DNA of 64,000 nt from Staphylococcus lugdunensis. GTDB taxonomy: Bacteria; Bacillota; Bacilli; Staphylococcales; Staphylococcaceae. The DNA lies in assembly GCF_002901705.1 (NCBI RefSeq), contig NZ_PPPV01000016.1, positions 124,932 to 188,931 of the forward strand, read 5' to 3'. Positions 28,860 through 38,519 of this stretch are shown here, piece by piece; positions within the stretch are counted from its first letter, which is position 1, and each line of letters begins with the position of its first letter. A program made the translations under genes and the position numbers. The notes under the pieces were generated by a model. It saw only the letters and a program-made list of their open reading frames with translations. It ran no database searches and was not told where the DNA came from.

Positions 28860-29413
28860 AATTACTTACGTCTCCCTCTTAACTATGTCCAACTAAGTGC
28901 TGTTAGGCAATGACATCACGCACAGAATACAAATTGTATTTTGTATTAAAATTAAAGCCCGTTAAACAAAGCGGATATATAAATATCTGGGCATCATCCA
29001 TTTACCTAATGCTGAAAATGATTGATTGTAATACTTAAAACTAAAATTTACAATTATACTGCAACTAAAAAATCAGACTTCTTAAATCATACCCTTAAAA
29101 TATAACCTAACGAATTAGCCCCATCTTTATCACATAATTCCGTGACTAAGAACATGAGCTATCGTTACCTACTTAGCTTATTATTCATAATTTTACGTTT
29201 TCTTTATGGTGAAAAGCCATTATACACTTATACATTGTTACACTTTTTTACTTAATATGCCACAGATTATCGCCAATATTCGCAATTCTTCCATGGTTTT
29301 TTAGTAAAAAAATTACAACTTCCTATTCCAAATTTCGATGTAATCACTTACAATTTTTCATAGCCTTTTAAATAAAATGAAATTTTCAGCTTATTAACTA
29401 TATAACAATATCT
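28860..29413. other. Gene-free AT-rich region, perhaps an eroded gene
   Basis: About 550 bases with no frame that starts properly. In related genomes small Xre regulators are often followed by a small membrane-protein gene; here the minus strand after the Xre gene has only fragments such as MEELRILAIICGILSKKV before a stop. I see no promoter, repeat or RNA structure that I can defend. Confidence 0.4.
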
Positions 29414-29608
29414 CTAAGTATCATTTTCCCAAAATAATGTATCTAACGTTGTGCCCAAAGTTTTAGCTATATTTACACATAGTTTTAATGATGGATTGTA
29501 TTTGCCATTTTCAATCATATTTATTGTTTGTCTTGACACACCAACAGCTCTAGCTAATTCCAGTTGAGATATTTTAGAATAACCACGATATACTTTTACT
29601 TTATTCAA
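29414..29608 (-). CDS. Small Xre-family HTH regulator
   Basis: A 64-residue protein that is a single Xre helix-turn-helix ([29 protein letters not shown]), like the YozG/YvaO-type small regulators usually paired with a membrane protein. The frame opens at GTG 29629, but TTG 29608 is 7 bases after AGTGGTGA and yields [12 protein letters not shown] as the start. No membrane partner gene follows, so it may be an orphan regulator. Confidence 0.75.
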   Translation of the reverse strand: MNKVKVYRGYSKISQLELARAVGVSRQTINMIENGKYNPSLKLCVNIAKTLGTTLDTLFWENDT

Positions 29609-29866
29609 GCGTGTCACCACTTCTTTCACATTAACTCTTAATTAAATCATACGTAAATGACGAACCAAAGTCAAATATATATGACATTTTCAAGGAATAA
29701 TTCTATTTTTTATTGTGTTTCTATACCAATTCATTTGCTGACATAAAGTGTCTCTTTTTAAGAACAAAAGATCAAATTCACTGCTAAACTTCGATTTCAA
29801 TACAATTCTATGACTGACTTTGGTAAAGTTAAAGGTATAATACAAATTCACTAAAAGGAGAATGTA

Positions 29867-30475
29867 ATGGATTTCATCGTCCCTAGTACCATAGATACTG
29901 CTAAAGCATTATTAGGTGTCAAAGTGATTTATAATGATGATGGCCAAATTTATTCTGGATATATAGTAGAAACAGAAGCTTATTTAGGCTTTGATGATCG
30001 TGCAGCACATGGCTTTGGGGGTAAACAAACTCCTAAGGTTACATCCTTATACCAACGTGGTGGCACGATTTATGGACACATCATGCACACCCATTTATTA
30101 ATTAATTTTGTCACACAACAAGCGGGTGTACCTGAAGGGGTGCTCATACGTGCAATTGAACCTGTCGATGGTATTGAAGCTATGAAAATAAATCGTGGTA
30201 AGCACGGCTATGAATTAACAAATGGACCTGGAAAATGGACAAAAGCATTTCATATTCCACGTGCCATTGATGGAACACTATTGAACGTCGGACGCCTATC
30301 CATAGACACAAAAAATCGTAAATATCCACGTGAAATTGAAGCAAGTGCACGAATTGGAATACCTAACAAAGGTATATGGACATCAAAACCTCTACGTTAT
30401 ACAGTTAAAGGTAATCCATATGTTTCGAGAATACCTAAAAAGAATATGCGTGCAGCGATAGATACTTGGAAATAG
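29867..30475 (+). CDS. DNA-3-methyladenine glycosylase, MPG/AAG family
   Basis: A 202-residue base-excision repair enzyme that removes alkylated and deaminated purines. The AAG family marks are [16 protein letters not shown] (catalytic Glu and the water-holding region), [27 protein letters not shown] and [26 protein letters not shown] gives a clear start. Single gene. The 29630-29866 gap before it shows only AT-rich promoter-like sequence. Confidence 0.9.
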   Translation: MDFIVPSTIDTAKALLGVKVIYNDDGQIYSGYIVETEAYLGFDDRAAHGFGGKQTPKVTSLYQRGGTIYGHIMHTHLLINFVTQQAGVPEGVLIRAIEPVDGIEAMKINRGKHGYELTNGPGKWTKAFHIPRAIDGTLLNVGRLSIDTKNRKYPREIEASARIGIPNKGIWTSKPLRYTVKGNPYVSRIPKKNMRAAIDTWK

Positions 30476-30487
30476 ATTTTTTGACAT

Positions 30488-30558
30488 AATAAAGCACCAT
30501 AGCACACACATACAACATGTAACACACGCTGAAATGAGGTGCTATGGCGCTTTATTTT
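30488..30558. terminator. Terminator with a long loop between the glycosylase and fni
   Basis: AATAAAGCACCATAGCAC / GTGCTATGGCGCTTTATT, an 18-base stem with one mismatch around a 33-base loop, followed by T-rich sequence on both sides. Confidence 0.75.
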
Positions 30559-30599
30559 ATATTTTATGATTAATATACATGGCCCCGTATTAATATGGT

Positions 30600-31652
30600 C
30601 TATAAGCCTCTATCTATATCAATATGACGCTGTTCCATCCAAGATAAAAGTTGTTGATCAAAAATAAGTTGTGATTGCTTTAATGCTTCAATGTCTGGCG
30701 CATTTAACATCGTCATTATTTGTTGCATTTGGGTTGTAAATTGTGCAACAAAAGTGATCGTTTGTTCCACACCTTCATTTTCAACATGATTTAGAAATGG
30801 GCGAGACATCCCTACTGCTTTAGCACCTAATGCCAAACTCTTGATGGCATCTAGTGGCGTTCTTATACCACCGCTAGCAAATATATTGAGTGAAGATTGA
30901 TATGCTTGGCTTTCAAGTAATGATTCTACCGTGGATTGTCCCCAATTAGCTAAATAATTCATATCTTTATTACTGCGTCGTTCATTTTCTATTGAGACAA
31001 AGTTAGTGCCTCCCCTGCCACTTACATCAACGTAAGTCACACCGATGTCTTTTAATGCCTTAAATGTTTCTTTACTGAATCCAAAGCCTACCTCTTTAAT
31101 GATAACCGGTACCGAAACATGGTTAATCATTTTAGCAATATTATCCATCCAACTTGCGAATGTCCGATTACCTTCTGGCATCACAAGTTCTTGTGGTGCA
31201 TTGACATGGATTTGTAATGCTTGAGCCTCCATCAATTCAACCGCTTCGACTGCACGCTCAACAGGTACATCAGCCCCAACATTGCTGAAAATGACACCTT
31301 CAGGATTTACTTGCCGTGCAATTCGAAATGACTCTATCATATCAGGGTTTCGCAATGCAGCGTGTGTCGATCCCACAGCCATGGCAAGGCCAGTTTCCCG
31401 TGCCACAGTAGCCAATTTTTCATTAATTTGTTTCGTCCATTCACTGCCACCAGTCATCGCATTAATATATAGCGGATAATCCAGCTTAAAGTTGGAAGTG
31501 TGTGTCGATAAATTCACTTGTGCTACATCAATGTGTGGAATAGAATGATGAACAAAACGCACTCTATCGAAATCTGACGCCGGTGCATCCTGTTGTGCCA
31601 TAGCAATTTCTACGTGCTCATTTTTTCTTTGTTCTCTTTGAAAATTACTCAT
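30600..31652 (-). CDS. fni: Type 2 isopentenyl-diphosphate delta-isomerase
   Basis: FMN- and NAD(P)H-dependent enzyme that interconverts IPP and DMAPP for isoprenoids made by the mevalonate pathway. 350 residues; hallmark segments are [10 protein letters not shown] near the start, [33 protein letters not shown] (as [10 protein letters not shown]), [10 protein letters not shown] and [27 protein letters not shown] sits 7 bases before the ATG. It is 45 bases after corA and in the same direction, so co-transcription is possible. Confidence 0.92.
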   Translation of the reverse strand: MSNFQREQRKNEHVEIAMAQQDAPASDFDRVRFVHHSIPHIDVAQVNLSTHTSNFKLDYPLYINAMTGGSEWTKQINEKLATVARETGLAMAVGSTHAALRNPDMIESFRIARQVNPEGVIFSNVGADVPVERAVEAVELMEAQALQIHVNAPQELVMPEGNRTFASWMDNIAKMINHVSVPVIIKEVGFGFSKETFKALKDIGVTYVDVSGRGGTNFVSIENERRSNKDMNYLANWGQSTVESLLESQAYQSSLNIFASGGIRTPLDAIKSLALGAKAVGMSRPFLNHVENEGVEQTITFVAQFTTQMQQIMTMLNAPDIEALKQSQLIFDQQLLSWMEQRHIDIDRGL

Positions 31653-31697
31653 TCATTTACCATCCTTTATTAAAGGTTTACCGTACAATATCTATTA

Positions 31698-32645
31698 TTA
31701 AAACCAACGTTTTTTTCTAAAAAAGATAATTAATGCAATCGCGATAACTAGCATGACAACTAAACAAATATAATAGCTGTAATGCCATCTTAATTCAGGC
31801 ATGTTATCAAAGTTCATTCCATAAACACCTGCAATAAAAGTTAATGGAGAAAAGATAACTGATACAAGGGTTAATATTTGCATGATGCTATTCATTCTAA
31901 ATGATGAATATGATTCATAATTCTCCCTGATTTCATTTGTCATCTCTTGCGATGTACGAATAATATTACTTTGTTTAATCAAATGGTCATCGATATGTTG
32001 GATATACATCGAATGCTTGCTATCTACAATTAAATTACCTTCGCTCTTGATTGTTTCCACCAATTCTTGCATTGGAAACATGACTCGTTTAATTTTTATA
32101 AGGTCAGATCTTAATTTAAAGACGTTGTCCATCACCTTTTTACTTAAAGCATCATCCACATGCTTATCTTCAAAGTTATAAACCTTTTCTTCAATGTCAT
32201 ACACAAAATCAAAATATTTATCCACCATCATATCTAATATATGAATAACAATATCTGCGCAGTCTAGTTCACCATCATGATGATAAGCATTCCATTTTGC
32301 TACCTTCATCAATGATGAAAAATGCTTGTGATGATAGGTCACTAATACATTATTTTTTAAAAAGACATTGAGTGCACGTGGTGAATAATCATCACTATTG
32401 ATACTATGAAACACGATATATTGATAGTCGTCGTATGCTTTATATTTCACGCGTGGGACGCCCGTAATTGTATCATCAATTTCTAAATAGTTAAAATCAA
32501 AATTTTCACGCAAAAAATCATTCTCTTTGGCAGTTGCATCTTCAAAATCATACCAAACAATCGTTGCATCTTTAGGTACATCTGCAATATCAGGTACTGT
32601 TGTCAATGATGTGTGTGGTGTTTGGTATCTAATCGTTATACTCAT
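31698..32645 (-). CDS. corA: CorA-family magnesium/divalent cation channel
   Basis: A 315-residue protein with a large N-terminal cytoplasmic domain, a long stalk helix and two C-terminal membrane helices, with the selectivity motif GVYGMNFDNMPEL between them and a basic tail (FFRKKRWF). These are the full hallmarks of CorA pentameric Mg2+ channels. The ATG at 32645 lies after GGGAGGAAA; the frame extends eight codons upstream without a ribosome site. Confidence 0.9.
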   Translation of the reverse strand: MSITIRYQTPHTSLTTVPDIADVPKDATIVWYDFEDATAKENDFLRENFDFNYLEIDDTITGVPRVKYKAYDDYQYIVFHSINSDDYSPRALNVFLKNNVLVTYHHKHFSSLMKVAKWNAYHHDGELDCADIVIHILDMMVDKYFDFVYDIEEKVYNFEDKHVDDALSKKVMDNVFKLRSDLIKIKRVMFPMQELVETIKSEGNLIVDSKHSMYIQHIDDHLIKQSNIIRTSQEMTNEIRENYESYSSFRMNSIMQILTLVSVIFSPLTFIAGVYGMNFDNMPELRWHYSYYICLVVMLVIAIALIIFFRKKRWF

Positions 32646-32763
32646 ACATATTTCCTCCCACTTCAGCAACGTTCGTTGTTTATTTTACCATGAATTCAAT
32701 CATGTGTATGTGCTAATTTTATTTAGTATGATAGAACTAACATAGAAAGATGGAGGATAAGCG

Positions 32764-33231
32764 ATGATATTTACAGTACAAGGTATGGTACAACAATCAC
32801 AAATTGATCATAATGCACATATGCATGATGCCGATTACAATTATATTTTTAGCGATGCAATCAACCAATTCAATTATACTCACGGATTGTCTCTAGCAGA
32901 ACGACAAGCGCTGCATTATACAATATTTACTGTCGAAGAACATACAACTTATTTAGCCGAAATGTCGCTAGGAGAACACTATACAATACAACTTTTCATA
33001 TATAACTATGACGATAAGCGCATACACTTTTTCTTGAAATTAATAAAAGAGAACGGCACTTTGGCAGCGACTAATGAAGTTATGATGCTTGGTATTGATT
33101 CAACTACGCGCAAGGCAGCAGCATTCCCAGAACCTTATTTCACAGAAATGACATCATATTACAAGACACAAGACATATCTCAGTGGTCTAAACAATTAGG
33201 GCATCAAATCGGAATACCGAATAAAGGATGA
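32764..33231 (+). CDS. Hot-dog fold acyl-CoA thioesterase-like protein
   Basis: A 155-residue protein of the 4HBT thioesterase superfamily: the early QIDHNAHMHDADYNYIFSDA carries the Asp/His catalytic pattern and the central helix. The C-terminal strands (IQLFIYNYDDKRIHFFLKLI) complete the fold. The closest types I know are betainyl- or carnitinyl-CoA thioesterases, but the substrate cannot be set from sequence. GGAGGAT before the ATG; it overlaps or abuts the next gene, so they are co-expressed. Confidence 0.75.
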   Translation: MIFTVQGMVQQSQIDHNAHMHDADYNYIFSDAINQFNYTHGLSLAERQALHYTIFTVEEHTTYLAEMSLGEHYTIQLFIYNYDDKRIHFFLKLIKENGTLAATNEVMMLGIDSTTRKAAAFPEPYFTEMTSYYKTQDISQWSKQLGHQIGIPNKG

Positions 33232-33236
33232 ACACA

Positions 33237-33626
33237 ATGACAAAATCTAGCATAGAAAAAATAAAATCATATCTCTTAGATTTGCATGATGATTTAAAGC
33301 TCAACCTTATAGATATGAATCAAACTAAAGATATGTTTATGAATGGACCTAGTACAGAGTTATTACGTAGAGCACTAAATATGAGCTATTATCAAGGACA
33401 AAAGCAGGCACTAGATTGGCTACAGTACAATGTCGAATCTCAAGATTCACATACTTTGATGACGCTAATTGAAGACAAATTACATCTGTTGACTGAACAA
33501 GACTCAAAAGTAAAAAATTTGGCTATCATAGCTAAAGAATTGCCTGAACAATTGTCACAAGAAGCACATAGAGATGGTCAACGCTCTATTTTAAAGCATA
33601 TTAAAACACGCATTGACGTTTTTTAA
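33237..33626 (+). CDS. Helical cytosolic protein, unknown function
   Basis: A 129-residue, entirely helical, charged protein (LLDLHDDLKLNLIDMNQTK, then QEAHRDGQRSILKHIKTRI). The ATG at 33237 lies 8 bases after AAAGGA; an ATG at 33228 that overlaps the upstream stop is less likely. It follows the thioesterase gene as a second cistron. No family recognised. Confidence 0.65.
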   Translation: MTKSSIEKIKSYLLDLHDDLKLNLIDMNQTKDMFMNGPSTELLRRALNMSYYQGQKQALDWLQYNVESQDSHTLMTLIEDKLHLLTEQDSKVKNLAIIAKELPEQLSQEAHRDGQRSILKHIKTRIDVF

Positions 33627-33633
33627 ACTAACA

Positions 33634-33663
33634 ATAAAAAAGATAAGCCTATATAGGCCTATC
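33634..33663 (-). terminator. Terminator at the end of the esterase-like gene
   Basis: GATAGGCC-TATA-GGCTTATC read on the minus strand followed by TTTTTTATT; it overlaps the last codons of the gene. Confidence 0.75.
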
Positions 33664-34567
33664 TCAAATCATTATCTATCGTTTGTGCAATTTGTTTCAC
33701 TACTTTGTGTGATTCATGAATAGGAAATAACGAAAAGTCATGTATCATTTTGGGATATCTAAAGAACTCAATCGGTTGTCGGTGCTCACTTAAATAAAAA
33801 TCCAAGCGTTCCATATCAGGATAGTAGATTTCCTTTCCTGCACCAAACATAACAATCGGTGGTAAGCCTTCAAGATTGCCATTAATTGGTGATATTTCAG
33901 CATTGTTCAAAGGCTTTCCAGCTGCCCACACTGATAAAATATCATGAACACCTTGTCGATTAACAAATTGATCTTGTTGTTGAAGTTTTTCTGTAATTTC
34001 TGGGTTACTTAATGTAGCATCCAATAATGGTGACAATAAATACAATTTACGTGGCATTGGCAACTGCTGTTTGATAAGAGATTGGACAAAGCTTAATGCG
34101 AGCGCGCCTCCAGTACCATCACCCATAACTACTATATTTTCAGCACCTACTTCATCCACTAATTGTACATAAACTGCCTGTATCGCTTTAAAAGTATCAT
34201 CAATATGAAATTCCGGTGCTTTAGGATAAATAGGTAACACGACCTCATATAACGTGGCTAATGTTAATTTATCCATCAAGCGCCAATGAAATGGCGAGGG
34301 TTGTAACGTATTGTAACCACCGTGAAGATAAAGGATTTTCTTACCTGTTTCATGTCTAAAATTGAATCGAAATACTTGCATATCATCTAACATTAATTTA
34401 TCTAAATTTGATTTAACATTTAATGTTGAAGGTTGTTTATGCTTTAAGCGATTAGCATTTCTTCTTTTCTCCATAAATTGATTAAATTGTCCCTCATCCT
34501 TAAATTGAATTGAACGATTATGCAGTAAATACTTATTTACCACACGATTCATCATATAAGTTCTCAT
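33659..34567 (-). CDS. Alpha/beta-hydrolase (HSL-type) with the nucleophile Ser missing
   Basis: A 302-residue protein of the hormone-sensitive-lipase/acetyl-esterase group: the oxyanion motif LYLHGGYN is present and a late MIHDF supplies the usual His. At the nucleophile elbow, where the family has GDSAGG, it reads MGDGTGGALAL, with Gly (codon GGT, 34117-34115) in place of Ser. One base change (AGT to GGT) would explain it. As written it should lack esterase activity. ATG 34567 with AGGGG at 9 bases is preferred over the TTG at 34576. Confidence 0.78.
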   Translation of the reverse strand: MRTYMMNRVVNKYLLHNRSIQFKDEGQFNQFMEKRRNANRLKHKQPSTLNVKSNLDKLMLDDMQVFRFNFRHETGKKILYLHGGYNTLQPSPFHWRLMDKLTLATLYEVVLPIYPKAPEFHIDDTFKAIQAVYVQLVDEVGAENIVVMGDGTGGALALSFVQSLIKQQLPMPRKLYLLSPLLDATLSNPEITEKLQQQDQFVNRQGVHDILSVWAAGKPLNNAEISPINGNLEGLPPIVMFGAGKEIYYPDMERLDFYLSEHRQPIEFFRYPKMIHDFSLFPIHESHKVVKQIAQTIDNDLR

Positions 34568-34775
34568 GTATGTCAACCCCTAAAAATTGCCTGATTTTCT
34601 GCAGAATTTAATATTATCGTAATTTTTTTCGTGCTTTTTCAGCGATATAATGTATGATATATATTTGAAATAAGTATTTAAAAAGACCAACTTAGTTATA
34701 TTTTATTATTATATCAAAGCTAGTATAAAATAATACAACATAGAAAACAATCAAATACTAAAAAGGAGTATCATA

Positions 34776-35483
34776 ATGGAACAATCCCGTTCACAACACC
34801 CAACGTATCAACGTACACAATATCAACCAGATTATCAGTTACAAACGACTAAGAAACGTTCTTGGGTTAGTATCATTATTCATTTTATCGTCTTAGTGCT
34901 TACCGCCATAAGTGGCTATAGTATGTATAAACAACCTCTTTTTATTTTTGGCTTAAAAGATACAGAAGTAGGTTATACACAGCTCAAAAACTTTAAGCAA
35001 TCATTATCAAATTTAACTGAATTGAGCATTAACTCGGATCAAGTTACCAAGTTAAATGGACTCGGTTTAAGTGATATAGCCAAACAATTAGAAGCCTTAT
35101 CCATTAAACCTGAACATATAGAGCAATTAAAGTCAGTGATTGAACAAATAAACATGTTATTCAATATTTTCTTTGGCTTATGCATTTTAAGTTTAATATT
35201 AACAATATTAACTTTACTATTTAATCGTACATTGCTTAAATTACTTAACTTTTTGTCTATTGCAAGCATGTTGGCAATAGTCGTATATTTTATGATTGCT
35301 ATTGATTATTTGGCACAACGTATAGCAAAGTTGTTAAATAATGCTTACGTACAAATCACACCGGATCAAGTTATCATAGAAGCAGATGCTACACATAATG
35401 CCATTATTTTACTTATCTGTTGTTTAGCATTGATATTCTTAAGTTTATTCTTTAGAAGTAAACGTCAAATTAAGCGATTATAA
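34776..35483 (+). CDS. Membrane protein with extracellular helical domain, unknown function
   Basis: A 235-residue protein: polar Gln-rich N-terminus, membrane helix at about 30-50, an 80-residue outside or inside segment (LKNFKQSLSNLTELSINSDQ onward) of helical character, then three more helices (about 128-150, 152-175, 208-228) and a basic tail (RSKRQIKRL). AAAAGGAG precedes the ATG. No family recognised; single gene followed by hairpins and a STAR repeat. Confidence 0.7.
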   Translation: MEQSRSQHPTYQRTQYQPDYQLQTTKKRSWVSIIIHFIVLVLTAISGYSMYKQPLFIFGLKDTEVGYTQLKNFKQSLSNLTELSINSDQVTKLNGLGLSDIAKQLEALSIKPEHIEQLKSVIEQINMLFNIFFGLCILSLILTILTLLFNRTLLKLLNFLSIASMLAIVVYFMIAIDYLAQRIAKLLNNAYVQITPDQVIIEADATHNAIILLICCLALIFLSLFFRSKRQIKRL

Positions 35484-35518
35484 ACCTATGATATAGCTAC
35501 TAAATATGAAAATGAGTG

Positions 35519-35590
35519 GGTCTGGGACATAAATCTAAGAAAAACAGCAGTAAGATTATTTTCAATTAGAAAATATCTTGCTGCTGTTCT
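35519..35590. repeat. TCTGGGACATAA element with long hairpin
   Basis: TCTGGGACATAA is followed by a stem AACAGCAG...CTGCTGTT (35543-35588) with inner paired ATTTTC / GAAAAT. The same TCTGGGACATAA opens the repeat at 39298. It may end transcripts of the preceding gene. Confidence 0.6.
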
Positions 35591-35639
35591 CTATTTTCAC
35601 AATACTTCGTATTGCATGGCTTCGCTTTCCTAGGGTGCC

Positions 35640-35763
35640 GTCTCAGCCACCCCAACTTGCGTTGTTCGTGGAAATGCTTGTTGCATTTCTTTGTGTTGGG
35701 GGCCCCACCCCAACTTGCGTTGTTCGTGGAATTTCTGATCGAAATTCTCTCTGTTGGGGCCCT
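35640..35763. repeat. STAR (Staphylococcus aureus repeat) element, two units
   Basis: Two 58-base units begin CACCCCAACTTGC at 35648 and 35706 and end in GTTGGGGGCC and GTTGGGGCCC, the STAR core. Each unit folds by CCCCAAC / GTTGGGG and an inner 7-base stem with 5-base loop: GAAATGC / GCATTTC in the first, GAATTTC / GAAATTC in the second. It touches the emrB stop codon. Confidence 0.85.
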
Positions 35764-37727
35764 TATATATGTTCTTTGGACATCATTTTGTCGTGTTCTG
35801 CGTCTGCTTTTTTCTTGCTTTTTAGGAATAGGCTTAGGATGAATGCGAGTATGCTAAGTGCTGTTGCAATCCAGAATGCGTCGTTGATTCCATCTACGGA
35901 TGATATTTTTTGGACGAACATAGATAGTACTTTCATTGCGCCTTGTTCTCCTCCGTATTGTGTTGCAAGTTCACGCATATGGTCTTGAACAACAGGATTT
36001 GTTTTGTCTAATTCTGTAGAAAATGCATTAAAATGTTGCGTTGTTTGGGTAGTCATAACAGTGACTAATATCGCTGTTCCGATTGATCCAGCCAATTGAC
36101 GCATCGTATTTAAAAATGCATTCCCATGTGAAATGAGACGTGGTGGTAACGCATTAATTGCCGCAGTCATCAATGGCATCATTACAAATGCCATACCAAA
36201 TGAGCGGATAATGTAAATGCTCATAATATGCATATAAGGTGTATCTAAATTAAGTTTTGTTAATTCATACGTACCATAAGTCATCACTGCAATACCAAAT
36301 AAAGCTAACGGTTTAAGACCTACTGTATCAAGCAATTTACCAGCTACTGGACCTAAAGCACCCATCACAAGCGCACCAGGTAACATAAGTAATCCTGAAT
36401 CTAAAGCTGAGAAACCACGTAAGTTTTGTAAATAAATCGGTAATAAAATCATACCACCAAATAAACTCATCATGACTACCATATTGATAATTGTAGTCAA
36501 TGTATACGTTGATGATTTCAAAACTTCAAGATTTAACATCGGTGCTTTCATTGTTAATTCACGAATAACAAATAACGTAATAAATACTGCACCAAGAATA
36601 AACATCACGATGATTTCTGTTGAGCCCCAGCCTTTGTTACCAGCTTCACTGAAGCCGTATAATAAGGCACCGAAACCAATTGTACTGTATACAACACCTT
36701 GATAATCGGCTTTAGGATTTGTTGTGCGTTGATATAATCTAAACCAAATAAACCCTATGATAATAGCAATTAATCCTAGAATGAACATACCGTAAAACAT
36801 CACATTCCAGTGATAGTTTTGAACGATATAACCAGAAAGTGTTGGACCGATTGCAGGAGCTAAAATCATGGCAATCCCCATTGTACCCATGGCTACACCA
36901 CGGCGTTCAGGTGGGAAAATTGTCACAATAACGTTAGATCCAAGTGGCATTAATATACCAGCACCAATGGCTTGCAATACACGTCCTGTCATCATAATTG
37001 GGAAGTTTGTAGAAATCGCACAAACTAATGAACCCAGTGTAAATAATGTAAGCGCGATAATAAACAATTTACGATAAGAATATTTATTGAATAAAAACGC
37101 ACTGATAGGTATCAAGATACCATTTACTAACATAAATCCTGTCATCAACCATTGACCAGTTGATGCTGAAATGTTGAATTCAGTATTAATACGCGGTAAT
37201 GCCACGTTTAATAATGTTTGGTTTAAGATAGCAATAAACATACCAAATAACATCGCTGCTATAATTTGAGCACGTGTAACATTTTTGCCAAAGACAAAAT
37301 CTTCATTTTGATTCTTGATTTGTTCATTGACACGTCCTTCTACAGAGTTCGGATTAATAGCATCATGTGCATCATCTCCTTGATTGACACCATGTGATGT
37401 TTCATCAGCGTGTTGTAGCTTATCAGACGTATCTCCTGTTTCTGTCGTTGCAATGTGTTCTGTTGTATCATTGAATTGATGTTTACGTTTATCATCTTCA
37501 ATGTCATTTGACTTACTTTGATTAAACCCATTTTTAGACATTTCTTCTTTGTCTAAATCACTTATTTTAAATTTAGATTGTTGACTCTTAGAATCTTGTA
37601 GATTGCGTTGTTCCTTGAATTGCCCTTTATTTTTATTCTTTTTGCGTGATTTAACCACGAAAAAGTTAATAAGGCCAATAAATATGAGCGCTACAACAAT
37701 ATAACCAATAATGAAGGTCGTAGTCAT
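35763..37727 (-). CDS. emrB: EmrB/QacA-type (DHA2) multidrug efflux permease
   Basis: A 654-residue proton-driven exporter of the MFS DHA2 family with 14 helices from about residue 153 (AAMLFGMFIAILNQTLLNVA, then QWLMTGFMLVNGILIPISAF; motif C is seen in LAPAIGPTLSGY). It is unusual in carrying an extra N-terminal membrane helix (about 4-25) and a roughly 120-residue hydrophilic linker rich in Lys, Gln, Asp and Asn before the MFS core. It follows emrA by 12 bases with AAGGGGG as ribosome site. Together with EmrA it should form a pump complex; a divergent TetR gene likely represses both. Drug range unknown. Confidence 0.85.
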   Translation of the reverse strand: MTTTFIIGYIVVALIFIGLINFFVVKSRKKNKNKGQFKEQRNLQDSKSQQSKFKISDLDKEEMSKNGFNQSKSNDIEDDKRKHQFNDTTEHIATTETGDTSDKLQHADETSHGVNQGDDAHDAINPNSVEGRVNEQIKNQNEDFVFGKNVTRAQIIAAMLFGMFIAILNQTLLNVALPRINTEFNISASTGQWLMTGFMLVNGILIPISAFLFNKYSYRKLFIIALTLFTLGSLVCAISTNFPIMMTGRVLQAIGAGILMPLGSNVIVTIFPPERRGVAMGTMGIAMILAPAIGPTLSGYIVQNYHWNVMFYGMFILGLIAIIIGFIWFRLYQRTTNPKADYQGVVYSTIGFGALLYGFSEAGNKGWGSTEIIVMFILGAVFITLFVIRELTMKAPMLNLEVLKSSTYTLTTIINMVVMMSLFGGMILLPIYLQNLRGFSALDSGLLMLPGALVMGALGPVAGKLLDTVGLKPLALFGIAVMTYGTYELTKLNLDTPYMHIMSIYIIRSFGMAFVMMPLMTAAINALPPRLISHGNAFLNTMRQLAGSIGTAILVTVMTTQTTQHFNAFSTELDKTNPVVQDHMRELATQYGGEQGAMKVLSMFVQKISSVDGINDAFWIATALSILAFILSLFLKSKKKADAEHDKMMSKEHI

Positions 37728-37739
37728 ATTTTGACCCCC

Positions 37740-38387
37740 TTAGTTTTTATGAATTTTAACTTCAGCGTTCATACCAGGAACAACATCTTTTGATGGTGTA
37801 GAATCAAGAGAAATTTTTACAGGAACGACTTGAGATACTTTCGTGTAGTTACCGTCACTATTAGAAGATGGCATTAATGAGAAGCTATTTGCTGTTGCTT
37901 GACCAACATGTTCAACTTTACCACTCACTGTTGTACCTTGCGCATCAATTGTAACATCTACGTCGTTACCTTTCTCAATACTGCTGACGTCTTTTTCATC
38001 AACATTCGCAGTAATATATAATTCATCTAAATTGTATGCATAAGCGATTGGATTTCCAGCTTGTGCCATAGAACCTTCAGCACCATCTGTTTTTACGATT
38101 GTACCGTTTTGTGGCATTTTGATATCCATTGATTGTGTATCGCCACTTTCGCTTTTTCCAACGACTGTAGCTACTTTGTCACCTTTACTTAGCTTGTCCC
38201 CTTCTTTAGCATCAAATGATTTAATTTGACCTGATGTTGGACTTGCAATTTTAATTTGTTTACCGTCAACTTTAGCATTATCAGTCGTTACATAGCTTGT
38301 CGCATTGTTATAAAAATGGAAGCCAATGATACCAATAACCGCTAAAACAACGATTGTAATCACATTGATTAAAATCAATTTTTTCAT
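37740..38387 (-). CDS. emrA: HlyD/EmrA-type membrane fusion protein
   Basis: A 215-residue adaptor with an N-terminal membrane anchor (LILINVITIVVLAVIGIIGF) and an outside part with a split biotinyl-lipoyl-like domain (VDGKQIKIASPTSGQI and IKMPQNGTIVKTDGAEG) followed by a beta-barrel region. It is shorter than Gram-negative EmrA because the long coiled-coil hairpin is missing, as is common in Firmicutes. AGGAGGAAA gives a strong start. First gene of the emrAB operon. Confidence 0.85.
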   Translation of the reverse strand: MKKLILINVITIVVLAVIGIIGFHFYNNATSYVTTDNAKVDGKQIKIASPTSGQIKSFDAKEGDKLSKGDKVATVVGKSESGDTQSMDIKMPQNGTIVKTDGAEGSMAQAGNPIAYAYNLDELYITANVDEKDVSSIEKGNDVDVTIDAQGTTVSGKVEHVGQATANSFSLMPSSNSDGNYTKVSQVVPVKISLDSTPSKDVVPGMNAEVKIHKN

Positions 38388-38452
38388 CTAAACATTTCCT
38401 CCTATTTGCTTTTAAAATTCACTTTATCTATTATAGAGACATCAGCAGTAAA

Positions 38453-38488
38453 AAAACACCAACACATCTAACAAAATTGTTGGTTTTT
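38453..38488. promoter_or_regulatory. Inverted repeat between emrA and its TetR regulator
   Basis: AAACACCAAC...GTTGGTTTTT with a 15-base centre lies in the 120-base divergent intergenic region, the expected location for the TetR-family operator. Confidence 0.5.
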
Positions 38489-38519
38489 CGTAACAAAACA
38501 AATACAGGTGACTTTACAA

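Noticed and set aside
35648..35763. Tandem 58-base repeats as a possible CRISPR array
   Set aside because: Only two units, no unique spacers of constant length, strong STAR consensus and no cas genes.
35578..35988. Open frames on the plus strand across the STAR element and the end of emrB
   Set aside because: They lack ribosome sites, run antisense through the conserved emrB gene and translate repeat DNA.
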